Shown here one piece after another: positions 1-8,401 of a stretch of DNA of 64,000 nt. The translations under genes and the position numbers were made by a program. Numbering within the stretch: position 1 is the stretch's first letter; the number at the start of each line of letters is the position of its first letter. The stretch lies in assembly GCF_004208525.1 (NCBI RefSeq), contig NZ_SGIT01000001.1, positions 868,001 to 932,000 of the forward strand. The letters are read 5' to 3'. Below the pieces are notes generated by a model. The model worked only from the letters and a program-made list of their open reading frames with translations, was not told where the DNA came from and did not search any database. This stretch comes from Sphingobacterium corticibacterium. GTDB taxonomy: Bacteria; Bacteroidota; Bacteroidia; Sphingobacteriales; Sphingobacteriaceae.

Positions 1-896
1 GATAATTTAGCGCTTAATTTCCCGCTATCATCTCCTGCAATTTCATCGTAGTTTCCGGAAGAGGAGTAGAATAAATCGAGACCAGCACCCATTCTCCATT
101 TATGTGCTACGTGCTTACTCGCGTAAACACCTAATGTGGTCTTTAAAAAACGCTCATCTTTATTAATATCTAATTGTTTCCAGCCTATACCGTAATTGAT
201 ATGATAGAGAATTTTGTCGCTATAGGGAGCTATCTTGCTCTTGTCGGGAATAACGGTTCCACCGTTGGGTTGATAAGTAATGGAAGCCGTGAGGGGAATT
301 AGATTAACGCCTTTGTTTGGCAACCGAAGAGCTCCATTTGAAAAGTGGTGATAGGCCAAACCTAATCCTACGCGCCAATTCGGATTAATTTTATACTGAC
401 TCCGTATACCAAAATCAATAAAAACATTATTTTTTGCGCCGATAACGACATTCAGCGGATTGGTTTCGGCATCATAAGGTGTAAAGTTGCCTGAAATACC
501 GAGACCTATACGATAATCGAAACTCCAGCGCTTCTTTCTTAAATTTCCAAATGGGGATTGCATGAATCCGTATATAGCATAAGGGCTTCCTATAATATCG
601 GTATTAAATGTACTACTATAAAATCCAATCCCGTAGATAGGATTGTTATATAGTGTGAAGTATTGGTCATCTGATTTCTGTATTTTCCAGCCTATTTTTA
701 AGTTGATCCCATTGTAATATGCACTTTCAAAAGTAGTACGCCTTATATCTTTAGCCGCCAATATTCCGCCATTTTCCATTTCTAACTCTATAACAAATGG
801 ATTCTTTACGGGTTCTTTTCCTGGAATAGAATCTACTTGTGCATATAGTTGTGAAGTAGCTATTAATAACACTGATGTTAAAAAAAAATTTTCCAA
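1..896 (-). CDS. PagL-like acyloxyacyl hydrolase (lipid A deacylase), 3' end outside window
   Basis: The minus-strand frame is open from a TTG at 896-894 to the window edge, about 298 residues without a stop. No ATG lies between this TTG and the upstream in-frame stop, so TTG is the best start. The N-terminus is a signal peptide ending in a run like SQLYAQ. The rest reads as alternating amphipathic strands of an outer-membrane barrel. The segment HHFSNG around residue 190 matches the His-x-Ser active-site region of the PagL family, which removes acyl chains from lipid A in the outer membrane. A -7 box lies just upstream. The C-terminus is missing only because the window ends. The family call is by motif; another small barrel protein is possible. 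Confidence 0.65.
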   Translation of the reverse strand, partial: MENFFLTSVLLIATSQLYAQVDSIPGKEPVKNPFVIELEMENGGILAAKDIRRTTFESAYYNGINLKIGWKIQKSDDQYFTLYNNPIYGIGFYSSTFNTDIIGSPYAIYGFMQSPFGNLRKKRWSFDYRIGLGISGNFTPYDAETNPLNVVIGAKNNVFIDFGIRSQYKINPNWRVGLGLAYHHFSNGALRLPNKGVNLIPLTASITYQPNGGTVIPDKSKIAPYSDKILYHINYGIGWKQLDINKDERFLKTTLGVYASKHVAHKWRMGAGLDLFYSSSGNYDEIAGDDSGKLSAKL

Positions 897-927
897 TATC
901 GTCTTTTCAAAAATAATAATTTGGAGC

Positions 928-935
928 CAAAGATA
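928..935 (-). promoter_or_regulatory. Bacteroidota -7 box for the PagL-like gene
   Basis: The minus strand reads TATCTTTG, matching the TAnnTTTG consensus of Bacteroidota housekeeping promoters. It ends 32 bases before the TTG start, leaving a leader of about 26 bases. No convincing -33 TTTG is seen. Confidence 0.5.
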
Positions 936-1036
936 TCACTTTTTTTAACGTTATAGGCTGTGCTTTGATGCGGAATCAGTGATATTTCCGTCATTTTAAA
1001 TACGCTTTGCAAGCACTTTTTTTTGTAACTTGATTG

Positions 1037-1067
1037 TTGTAAAAAAGACTTAGTGTATTTTTTACAA
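1037..1067. promoter_or_regulatory. Inverted repeat upstream of the oxidoreductase cluster (possible operator)
   Basis: Two perfect 10-base arms, TTGTAAAAAA at 1037-1046 and TTTTTTACAA at 1058-1067, are separated by 11 bases and end 43 bases before the first gene of the plus-strand cluster. The position fits a regulator-binding site, but the arms are A/T-rich, so chance or a weak hairpin cannot be excluded. Confidence 0.3.
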
Positions 1068-1110
1068 TATTATTCCTATATTTAGTTCCGATTTGTAAAA
1101 ATCTAGATTA

Positions 1111-2094
1111 ATGATAATGCAAAATGTAAAGAACGGTTTAATTATTTTTACGTTCATGGTAGCTAATCTCCTTTCAAAAGCACAGGAAAAGCACGGGCGT
1201 TATATTCAAAAAGTGGCAGGAACTCATTTAGAATTTTCTATGGAAGCAATTCCTGGAGGGACATTTCTTATGGGAAGTGATAAATCTAATAAAGAGGATG
1301 AAAAACCGATTCATCAGGTGGAGCTTGATCCATTTTGGATGGGTACTTATGAGGTAACCTGGGATTTATACGAACCTTTTGTTTATAAGGACTTGGAACA
1401 GACGATTGCCATTGATGGTAAAGTACCGTCTGGCGTAGACGCGGTGACACGGCCGACAAAACCTTATTTAGATATGACTTTTGGCATGGGTAAAGAAGGA
1501 CATCCTGCATTAGCAATGACACATTATAATGCCATCCAGTTTTGCAAATGGCTTTATACGCGTACGGGCGTATTCTATCGTTTACCCACAGAAGCAGAGT
1601 GGGAGTATGCTTGTCGTGCGGGATCTACATCCGAATATTTTTTTGGAGACGACGTTTCCCAACTAGTAGAATACGCTTGGTTTGAAGCAAATAGCAACGA
1701 AAAAACGGCACCGGTAGGAAAGAAAAAACCGAATGCCTGGGGATTATATGATATGATGGGGAATGTGGCAGAATGGACTTTCGATCAGTATATAGCTGAT
1801 TACTATAAACAGTTTGAGGGTAAGACGGTTAAAAATCCGGTTGCTGTGCCGACTGAACTATACCCACATAGCGTAAGAGGAGGTTCTTTTGATAGCCAGC
1901 CTGATGAACTTCGATCGACTGCCCGTATGGTATCTGATCCTATATGGAAGCAATTAGATCCACAAATACCGAAATCTAATTGGTGGTTTCCCGAAGCTCC
2001 ATTTATTGGGTTACGTCTTGTTCGTCCAGTTAACCCACCATCACAGGAAGAAATTATGATTTATTATAATCAAGAACCTATAAAGGATTTTTAA
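1111..2094 (+). CDS. Exported SUMF1/formylglycine-generating-enzyme-fold protein lacking the catalytic cysteines
   Basis: A signal peptide (residues 1-25, ending SKAQ) precedes one SUMF1 domain: GGTFLMGS near 49-56, RLPTEAEWEYACR near 157-169, GLYDMMGNVAEW near 211-222 and VRGGSF near 255-260. True aerobic formylglycine-generating enzymes carry two active-site cysteines after the RGGSF motif. Here the only cysteines are at 145 and 168, and none follows RGGSF, so sulfatase maturation by the known mechanism is unlikely. The fold is also used by binding and structural proteins such as GldJ/GldK relatives. It is first in a same-strand run, 25 bases before a Tat-type oxidoreductase, suggesting an envelope role alongside it. 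Confidence 0.8.
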   Translation: MIMQNVKNGLIIFTFMVANLLSKAQEKHGRYIQKVAGTHLEFSMEAIPGGTFLMGSDKSNKEDEKPIHQVELDPFWMGTYEVTWDLYEPFVYKDLEQTIAIDGKVPSGVDAVTRPTKPYLDMTFGMGKEGHPALAMTHYNAIQFCKWLYTRTGVFYRLPTEAEWEYACRAGSTSEYFFGDDVSQLVEYAWFEANSNEKTAPVGKKKPNAWGLYDMMGNVAEWTFDQYIADYYKQFEGKTVKNPVAVPTELYPHSVRGGSFDSQPDELRSTARMVSDPIWKQLDPQIPKSNWWFPEAPFIGLRLVRPVNPPSQEEIMIYYNQEPIKDF

Positions 2095-2119
2095 TAAGTA
2101 AATTACAACACCTAAACTA

Positions 2120-3433
2120 ATGCAACATTTTAAAAGGAGAGATTTTATTAAAGCCGGATCCCTATTAACGGGGGCAGCTGCTTTGTCGTCGGTACCAGTA
2201 TCGAGTGTGTTTGCTGCTGGAAGTGATGTGATCAAGATTGCCTTGATCGGCTGTGGCGGACGTGGTACCGGTGCCACGTTTGATGCGTTTGCTTCAGGGC
2301 AAAACTTGAAGTTGGTTGCGATGGCAGATGCCTTCCAAGATAATCTAGAAAAGACTTACCAAACTATAAAAGAAAAATTTGGTGATAAGGTAGATGTGCC
2401 GGACAGTCGTAAATACGTCGGTTTTGATGGCTATAAAGCAGCTATTAGAGATGCAGATGTGGTATTACTTGCTACACCTCCCGGCTTTCGTCCTATCCAT
2501 TTTGAAGAAGCTGTAAAAGCGGGCAAACATGTTTTTATGGAGAAACCTGTTGCAGTCGATATTCCAGGTATACGGAAGGTACTAGCTGCTGCAGCTGAGG
2601 CTAAAAAGAAAAAATTAAATGTCGTCGTAGGGTTACAACGACGTTATCAAACGAATTATAGAGAAGCCATTAAGCGCATACAAGATGGTGCCATTGGCGA
2701 TGTCGTTTCCGGACAGGTTTATTGGAATAGTGGGGGCGTTTGGGTTCGCCCGCGCGAACCAAAACAAACGGAAATGGAATACCAGATGCGAAATTGGTTT
2801 TATTTCAACTGGCTTTGTGGCGATCATATTGTGGAGCAACACGTGCATAATATCGATATTGCCAATTGGGTAAAAGGAAAGTATCCTGTTTCTATTCAAG
2901 GGACAGGGAGTCGAGCCCACCGTACCGGTAAAGATTACGGTGAAATATATGATAACTTCGCTATCGAACTTACTTACGACGATGGTGCTGTGGTATATAG
3001 CCAATGTAGACATTTTGAAGGCGTATCCAACCGTGTGGACGAAACTTTTCAGGCAACTAATGGGCGCGCTTTCCTTTCTGCAGGAAACCAGGCAATACTA
3101 TGGGATACCAACGGAAACGAAATATACCGTCATGATCCCAAAGGCAATCCAAACGCTTATCAGCAGGAGCATAAAGAACTTTTTGCGGCAATAGCTAAAA
3201 ATGAATATGTGTTTGACGACGCGCAGCATGGAGCGTATAGCACACTTACGGGTATTATCGGTCGTAATGCTTGCTATACGGGAAAGATCATTAAATGGGA
3301 AGAGGCCCTAACCTCCACTGTTGATCTGTCTCCTGATGTTTACGCCTGGGATGCCTTGCCTAAAATCGTTCCGAATGAAAACGGAGAATATCCTTATCCC
3401 ATTCCGGGCAAAAATACAGATCGTTATATATAG
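2120..3433 (+). CDS. Tat-exported Gfo/Idh/MocA family oxidoreductase
   Basis: The N-terminus carries a twin-arginine signal (RRDFIKAGS, residues 6-14, then a hydrophobic stretch to about 33). A Rossmann NAD(P)-binding motif GCGGRG lies at 44-49, the family EKP motif at 141-143, and a GDHIVEQHVHNID segment in the C-terminal domain supplies likely catalytic residues. At 437 aa it is slightly long because of the leader. Exported Gfo/Idh proteins of Bacteroidota keep a tightly bound cofactor and oxidise or reduce sugar carbons in the periplasm. It ends 3 bases before apbE, indicating one transcript. The substrate cannot be read from sequence; a keto-glycoside or cyclitol is the best guess from the neighbours. 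Confidence 0.85.
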   Translation: MQHFKRRDFIKAGSLLTGAAALSSVPVSSVFAAGSDVIKIALIGCGGRGTGATFDAFASGQNLKLVAMADAFQDNLEKTYQTIKEKFGDKVDVPDSRKYVGFDGYKAAIRDADVVLLATPPGFRPIHFEEAVKAGKHVFMEKPVAVDIPGIRKVLAAAAEAKKKKLNVVVGLQRRYQTNYREAIKRIQDGAIGDVVSGQVYWNSGGVWVRPREPKQTEMEYQMRNWFYFNWLCGDHIVEQHVHNIDIANWVKGKYPVSIQGTGSRAHRTGKDYGEIYDNFAIELTYDDGAVVYSQCRHFEGVSNRVDETFQATNGRAFLSAGNQAILWDTNGNEIYRHDPKGNPNAYQQEHKELFAAIAKNEYVFDDAQHGAYSTLTGIIGRNACYTGKIIKWEEALTSTVDLSPDVYAWDALPKIVPNENGEYPYPIPGKNTDRYI

Positions 3434-3436
3434 AAC

Positions 3437-4423
3437 GTGTTAAAAGGAGTATTCATATCGTGTTTAATATGCTTAGGTTGTTTGGCTTATGCCCAGCAAC
3501 CTAAATTTACTATTGATGGCAAGGCACAGGGTACATCTTATCACATTCAATACTATGCGCCAAATTCTATCGTTTCTAAAATACAGATAGATAGCGTGCT
3601 GCAGGTAATTGACCGCTCCATGTCGCTGTATGACGACCAATCTCTCATCTCGATTTTTAATAGAGCAGATAGGGATATAGAATTGGACAAACACATGGCG
3701 AAGGTAGTGCGACGTTCGTTTGATCTAAATCAACTGTCAGATGGTATTTTTGATATAACCGTAATGCCTTTGGTAAATTTGTGGGGGTTTGGTCCAAATC
3801 GAATTCACACATTTCCTGAACGCCAGACAATTGATAGTATATTGCAATTTGTGGGCATGGATAAACTGGTTTTAAACGACAATATGCTAACGAAGAGTGA
3901 CGAAAGAGTACAGGTAGATTTAAATGGAATAGCGCAGGGATATTCAGTGGATGTAATTGCTCAATTTTTGGATGGTAAGGGAGTTGAAAGCTATTTGGTT
4001 GAATTAGGTGGCGAAATAAAGGTAAAAGGTTATAAGGATGTTAACATACCTTTTGAGATTGCTATCGAAAGTCCGCAGAACGGAAAATATTCGAATGTTA
4101 TACTGCAATTGACGGATAGGGCAGTGACCACATCTGGAAATTATAGACGGACATTTGATTTGGAAGGACGTCGGATCCATCACCATATAAATCCACAGGA
4201 CGGCTACCCCATACAAAATAACGTAGCCAGCGTCACGGTTATAGCACCTACAGCTATGGATGCAGATGGGTATGACAATGTATTTATGGCAATGACACCG
4301 GAGCAGGGAATAGAGCTAGCAAACAGACTCGAATACATCGACGTCTATATTATTTATCAGGATAAAGGTCGGTTTAAAGAAGCTTTTTCAGCAGACTTTC
4401 ACCGATATATAAAAAATAATTAA
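3437..4423 (+). CDS. apbE: FAD:protein FMN transferase (ApbE)
   Basis: Starts with GTG three bases after the preceding stop. A signal sequence (residues 1-19, AYA cut) is followed by typical ApbE blocks: DGKAQGTSYHI, FDITVMPLVNLWGFG, VDLNGIAQGYSVD, ELGGEIKVKG, TTSGNYRR, then HHINPQDGYPI and the metal-binding region ending in ADGYDNVFMAM. ApbE transfers FMN from FAD to a Thr or Ser of exported electron-transfer proteins. At 328 aa it is full length. No obvious FMN-binding-domain substrate is encoded in this window, so its target is either a neighbour with an atypical site or a protein elsewhere. The position between two sugar-oxidoreductase genes suggests redox coupling. Confidence 0.9.
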   Translation: MLKGVFISCLICLGCLAYAQQPKFTIDGKAQGTSYHIQYYAPNSIVSKIQIDSVLQVIDRSMSLYDDQSLISIFNRADRDIELDKHMAKVVRRSFDLNQLSDGIFDITVMPLVNLWGFGPNRIHTFPERQTIDSILQFVGMDKLVLNDNMLTKSDERVQVDLNGIAQGYSVDVIAQFLDGKGVESYLVELGGEIKVKGYKDVNIPFEIAIESPQNGKYSNVILQLTDRAVTTSGNYRRTFDLEGRRIHHHINPQDGYPIQNNVASVTVIAPTAMDADGYDNVFMAMTPEQGIELANRLEYIDVYIIYQDKGRFKEAFSADFHRYIKNN

Positions 4424-4442
4424 CCGATTAAATTTAAATAGA

Positions 4443-5354
4443 ATGAAACGAGCAGATTTTATAAAAAGTGGTGCAGCGTTTATTGGAAGTACAACTATTT
4501 TAGGTAATGAAATTATGGCAGCAACAAAACAAAATAAAGAAGGAGATACCTTCCAATTAGATTATGCCCCGCATCAAGGCATGTTTTCGGCAACAGCTGG
4601 TAAAAACTTTGTTGATGAAATCAAGTACATGCATGAATTGGGATTCCGTAGTATTGAGGACAACGGTTTACCTACTCGACCAGTAGAAGAACAAACAAAA
4701 ATAGGAGAGACCTTGGCCAAATTAGGTATGCGCATGGGCGTATTTGTTGTGCCTAAAGGAGGTAACGGAGCTAATACTTTGGCCGCCGGAAAACAGGAAC
4801 ATATTGATATTTTCTTGAAAGGATGTAAACAATCGGTAGAAGTGGCAAAACGGGTCGATGCCAAGTGGGTAACCGTTGTTCCGGGCGACTATCAGCGTAA
4901 TCTGCCGATAGGTGTTCAAACGGCCAACGTGATCGAAGGATTAAAACGTGGTGCCGATATTTTTGAACCACATGGTATTACTATGGTGTTGGAGCCATTA
5001 AGCGATACCCCAGATTTATTTCTTCGATATACGGATCAAACCTATGAAATATGTAAGGCCGTTGGAAGTCCATCTTGTAAGATATTATATGATGCATACC
5101 ATCAACAAAAAAATGAAGGTAATCTTATCAATCTCATGGATATGTGTTGGAGTGAGATTGCGTATATCCAGGTAGGCGATAATCCAGGAAGAAAAGAGCC
5201 CACTACAGGAGAAATCAATTATAAAAATGTATTTAAATGGTTGAAAGAAAAAGGCTATACAGGTATTGTGGGGATGGAACACGGAATGTCGAAATCTGGT
5301 GTGGAAGGCGAAAAGGCATTGGTCAATGCTTATCGGGAAGTAGACAATTTTTGA
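4443..5354 (+). CDS. Hydroxypyruvate-isomerase-like sugar isomerase/epimerase (AP endonuclease 2-type TIM barrel), exported
   Basis: The leader MKRADFIKSGAAFIG resembles a Tat signal with a Lys-Arg pair instead of Arg-Arg. The body is an AP-endonuclease-2-type TIM barrel: VLEPL near residue 180 and ILYDAYHQQ near 215 hold metal-binding Glu, Asp and His, IQVGDNPGR and GEINY follow, and GMEHG lies near the end. These are hallmarks of the hydroxypyruvate isomerase branch. In exported clusters with Gfo/Idh and GMC enzymes, members are thought to isomerise or epimerise keto-sugars. It lies 19 bases after apbE and 61 bases before a permease gene. The general fold is secure; the reaction is inference. 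Confidence 0.8.
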   Translation: MKRADFIKSGAAFIGSTTILGNEIMAATKQNKEGDTFQLDYAPHQGMFSATAGKNFVDEIKYMHELGFRSIEDNGLPTRPVEEQTKIGETLAKLGMRMGVFVVPKGGNGANTLAAGKQEHIDIFLKGCKQSVEVAKRVDAKWVTVVPGDYQRNLPIGVQTANVIEGLKRGADIFEPHGITMVLEPLSDTPDLFLRYTDQTYEICKAVGSPSCKILYDAYHQQKNEGNLINLMDMCWSEIAYIQVGDNPGRKEPTTGEINYKNVFKWLKEKGYTGIVGMEHGMSKSGVEGEKALVNAYREVDNF

Positions 5355-5415
5355 GTGAATTTATATAAAATAAAGGAGAAGTAATATATTTATACAAAAA
5401 TAAACCTATTATCAG

Positions 5416-6660
5416 ATGTCAACATCCATAAGATTTAAGCTATCTTTTATGATGTTCCTCGAATTTTTTATCTGGGGAGCATGGTTCGTAACGTTAGGAA
5501 CTTTCTTGATTCAAAACTTACAAGCTGAACCTTTTCAGATTTCCAACGTATTTTCGACACAATCATTAGGCGCTATTATTGCACCATTTATTATTGGTAT
5601 GATTGCCGACCGTTATTTTAATGCGGAAAGAATCCTAGGTATTTTACATTTAATTGGAGCATTTCTCATGTTCCAGATGTATAAGGCGACGGATATAGCT
5701 ACGTTTTATCCTTACGTTTTAGCATACATGATTCTGTATATGCCTACTTTGGCATTGGTTAATTCCGTGTCCTTTAGGCAATTAACAAATCCTGAAACAC
5801 AATTTTCGAGTATTCGGGTATGGGGTACTATCGGGTGGATTGTCGCGGGATTGGCTATTAGCTTCATATTCCAATGGGATTCACCAGCGGGTGCACAACA
5901 GGGTGCTTTGCGAAATACCTTCGTGATGGCTGGCATCGCTTCGGCTGTATTAGGGTTGTTCTCTTTCATTTTACCAAAAACACCTCCAATAAAAGTGGAT
6001 TCGGTAGAAAAGCCTTCGTTTGCCTCCATTATAGGATTGGACGCGGTCAAGCTATTAAAAGATAGGAACTTCTTAATTTTCTTTATTTCGTCTATCTTAA
6101 TATGTATACCGTTAGCTTTCTATTATTCCAACGCCAATCCATTCTTGGTGGAGATTGGTTTATCCAATGCGACAGGGAAAATGGCTATAGGACAAGTTTC
6201 GGAAGCGGTATTCTTATTATTGTTACCGGTATTATTTGTTCGTTTTGGTTTTAAGAAAACGATTCTAATCGGTATGTTGGCATGGGTAGTACGTTATCTT
6301 TTGTTTGCCTATGGAAATGCCGGTGACTTATCATTTATGTTAATTATTGGTATTGCGCTACACGGTATATGTTACGATTTCTTCTTTGTTTCGGGGCAAA
6401 TTTATACCGATAGTAAAGCAGGCGTAAAGTATAAAAGTGCCGCTCAGGGATTGATTACGTTAGCGACTTACGGTGTGGGACAATTGATAGGTTTTTGGGT
6501 TGCCGGTTTTATTGGAGACAAATACCAAAGTATAAAGGAAACAGACGTAGCTGCATTTTGGCAACAAATATGGATTGTGCCAGCTGGTATTGCATTTGTT
6601 GTCATGATCTTATTCATGATTTTATTTAAAAATGAGAAAGTAGAGAGTAAAACAGTATAA
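5416..6660 (+). CDS. Nucleoside:H+ symporter-family MFS permease
   Basis: 414 aa, about 12 hydrophobic segments, with a start region (SFMMFLEFFIWGAWFVTLGTF) typical of the nucleoside:proton symporter family (NupG/XapB type). IIGMIADRYF after helix 2 matches the MFS loop. Proteins of this family often sit in Bacteroidota sugar-oxidoreductase clusters, where the real substrate may be a sugar or keto-sugar rather than a nucleoside. Inner membrane. It is the only transporter in the 1.1-10.4 kb run, so it probably imports the product made in the periplasm. Confidence 0.85.
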   Translation: MSTSIRFKLSFMMFLEFFIWGAWFVTLGTFLIQNLQAEPFQISNVFSTQSLGAIIAPFIIGMIADRYFNAERILGILHLIGAFLMFQMYKATDIATFYPYVLAYMILYMPTLALVNSVSFRQLTNPETQFSSIRVWGTIGWIVAGLAISFIFQWDSPAGAQQGALRNTFVMAGIASAVLGLFSFILPKTPPIKVDSVEKPSFASIIGLDAVKLLKDRNFLIFFISSILICIPLAFYYSNANPFLVEIGLSNATGKMAIGQVSEAVFLLLLPVLFVRFGFKKTILIGMLAWVVRYLLFAYGNAGDLSFMLIIGIALHGICYDFFFVSGQIYTDSKAGVKYKSAAQGLITLATYGVGQLIGFWVAGFIGDKYQSIKETDVAAFWQQIWIVPAGIAFVVMILFMILFKNEKVESKTV

Positions 6661-6689
6661 AAAAAACAAATTAAAAAAATAGAAAAGGT

Positions 6690-8372
6690 ATGGCAGATAA
6701 TGTTTATGATGCAATTGTCATCGGATCAGGCATCAGCGGTGGTTGGGCAGCGAAGGAGCTTACGGAGAAAGGGCTGAAAACCATAATGCTGGAGCGCGGG
6801 AGAAACGTTGAGCATATAAAAGACTATCACGCGAACAAAGATACTTGGGAATATCCGCATAGAGGAGGTCGGACCAAGCAAATGGAAAAAGATTATCCCG
6901 TATTGAAACGAGATTACCCGTTGAACGAGAAAAACCTGGATTTTTGGGTAAATGAAAAAGAGAGTCCGTATACTGAAGTTAAGCGATTTGACTGGTATCG
7001 CGGTTATCATGTAGGTGGTCGTTCTTTAATGTGGGGACGCCAGAGTTACCGTTTCTCCGATTTGGATTTTGAGGCAAATATAAAGGATGGACACGGTACA
7101 GATTGGCCGATTCGGTATGCTGATATTGCGCCGTGGTATAGTTATGCAGAGAAATGGGCTGGTATTTCAGGTAATAGGGATGGTCTTGATGTGTTACCAG
7201 ACGGTGATTTTCTTCCCGCGATGGATTTTAATGTGGTGGAGAAAGATCTAGCTACTCGTTTGCAAAAAGAATACAATGGGAAACGCCATTTTATTATGGG
7301 AAGAACGGCTAATATTACAAGGCCTCATCATGGACGTGTAAATTGTCAATATCAAAACCAATGTTGGTTAGGTTGTAATTTCGGCGCTTATTTCAGTACA
7401 CAATCTTCTACGTTACCTCCTGCAGTGGCGACCGGTAATTTAACACTTCGTCCTTTCTCTATTGTTACGCGGATATTATATGATAAGGATACACAGAAAG
7501 CAACAGGTGTAGAAATTGTTGACGCAGAAACGAACCAAACCTATGAATTCCATGCAAAGGTCATCTTCGTGTGTGCTTCGGCATTCAACTCGACTTGGGT
7601 ATTAATGAACTCCGCTACTGATGTTTGGGAAGGCGGTTTGGGAAGTAGCTCTGGTGAGCTTGGTCATAATGCAATGGATCACCATTTTCGTTGTGGCGCC
7701 AGTGGTACGGTAGAGGGGTACGAAGATAAATATATTTTCGGACGGCGGCCGACTGGCTTATATGTACCTCGATTTGTTAATGTACCTGGTGACGATAAAA
7801 AACGGGATTATGTACGTGGATTTGGGTACCAAGGAGCGGCAAGTCGAGGCAGATGGTCTGGTGAAGTTGCAGAAATGAGTGTTGGCGGTGATTGGAAAGA
7901 TGCTATGCTGGAGCCAGGTAGCTGGAGTGTTGGCTTTGGGGCATTTGGAGAAATCCTACCGTACCACGAGAATAGAATCTATCTCGATAAGGATAAGAAA
8001 GATAAGTGGGGGTTACCTGTGTTAGCCATGGATATGGAGATCAAAGATAATGAATTAAAAATGCGTCCGGATATGATGGATGAGATGAAAGATATGCTAG
8101 AGAAAATAGGTGTTAAAAATGTCAGCACTTATGATAGTATCTATGGTTTCGGTCAAGGAATTCATGAAATGGGGACGGCACGCATGGGGACCGATTCCAA
8201 AAACTCTGTATTGAACAAACATAATCAAGTTTGGGATGCGAAAAATGTATTCGTAACTGATGGTGCGGCGATGACTTCGGGTGCTTGTGTCAATCCATCG
8301 TTAACATATATGGCATTAACAGCACGTGCAGTAGATTTTGCAGTTAGCGAGCTTAAGAAAGGGAATCTATAA
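6690..8372 (+). CDS. GMC-family FAD oxidoreductase (glucoside 3-dehydrogenase/gluconate dehydrogenase large-subunit type)
   Basis: 560 aa. The FAD-binding motif GSGISGG is at residues 12-18, GGRSLMWGRQSYR near 109-121, and the active-site His492 (GIHEMGTARMG) and Asn535 (VNPSLTYMAL) pair typical of GMC enzymes is present. Cysteines at 219, 225 and 229 form C-X5-C-X3-C, the spacing reported for the [3Fe-4S] centre of FAD glucose dehydrogenase alpha subunits. No signal peptide is seen; such subunits are exported by hitch-hiking on the Tat leader of a small subunit, and a matching small subunit is encoded at 9846. Expected to oxidise a sugar or glycoside hydroxyl in the periplasm and pass electrons to the respiratory chain. 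No cytochrome subunit is visible in the cluster. Confidence 0.88.
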   Translation: MADNVYDAIVIGSGISGGWAAKELTEKGLKTIMLERGRNVEHIKDYHANKDTWEYPHRGGRTKQMEKDYPVLKRDYPLNEKNLDFWVNEKESPYTEVKRFDWYRGYHVGGRSLMWGRQSYRFSDLDFEANIKDGHGTDWPIRYADIAPWYSYAEKWAGISGNRDGLDVLPDGDFLPAMDFNVVEKDLATRLQKEYNGKRHFIMGRTANITRPHHGRVNCQYQNQCWLGCNFGAYFSTQSSTLPPAVATGNLTLRPFSIVTRILYDKDTQKATGVEIVDAETNQTYEFHAKVIFVCASAFNSTWVLMNSATDVWEGGLGSSSGELGHNAMDHHFRCGASGTVEGYEDKYIFGRRPTGLYVPRFVNVPGDDKKRDYVRGFGYQGAASRGRWSGEVAEMSVGGDWKDAMLEPGSWSVGFGAFGEILPYHENRIYLDKDKKDKWGLPVLAMDMEIKDNELKMRPDMMDEMKDMLEKIGVKNVSTYDSIYGFGQGIHEMGTARMGTDSKNSVLNKHNQVWDAKNVFVTDGAAMTSGACVNPSLTYMALTARAVDFAVSELKKGNL

Positions 8373-8401
8373 ATCAGCTTAACTAAATAAAGTATCACAT
8401 C

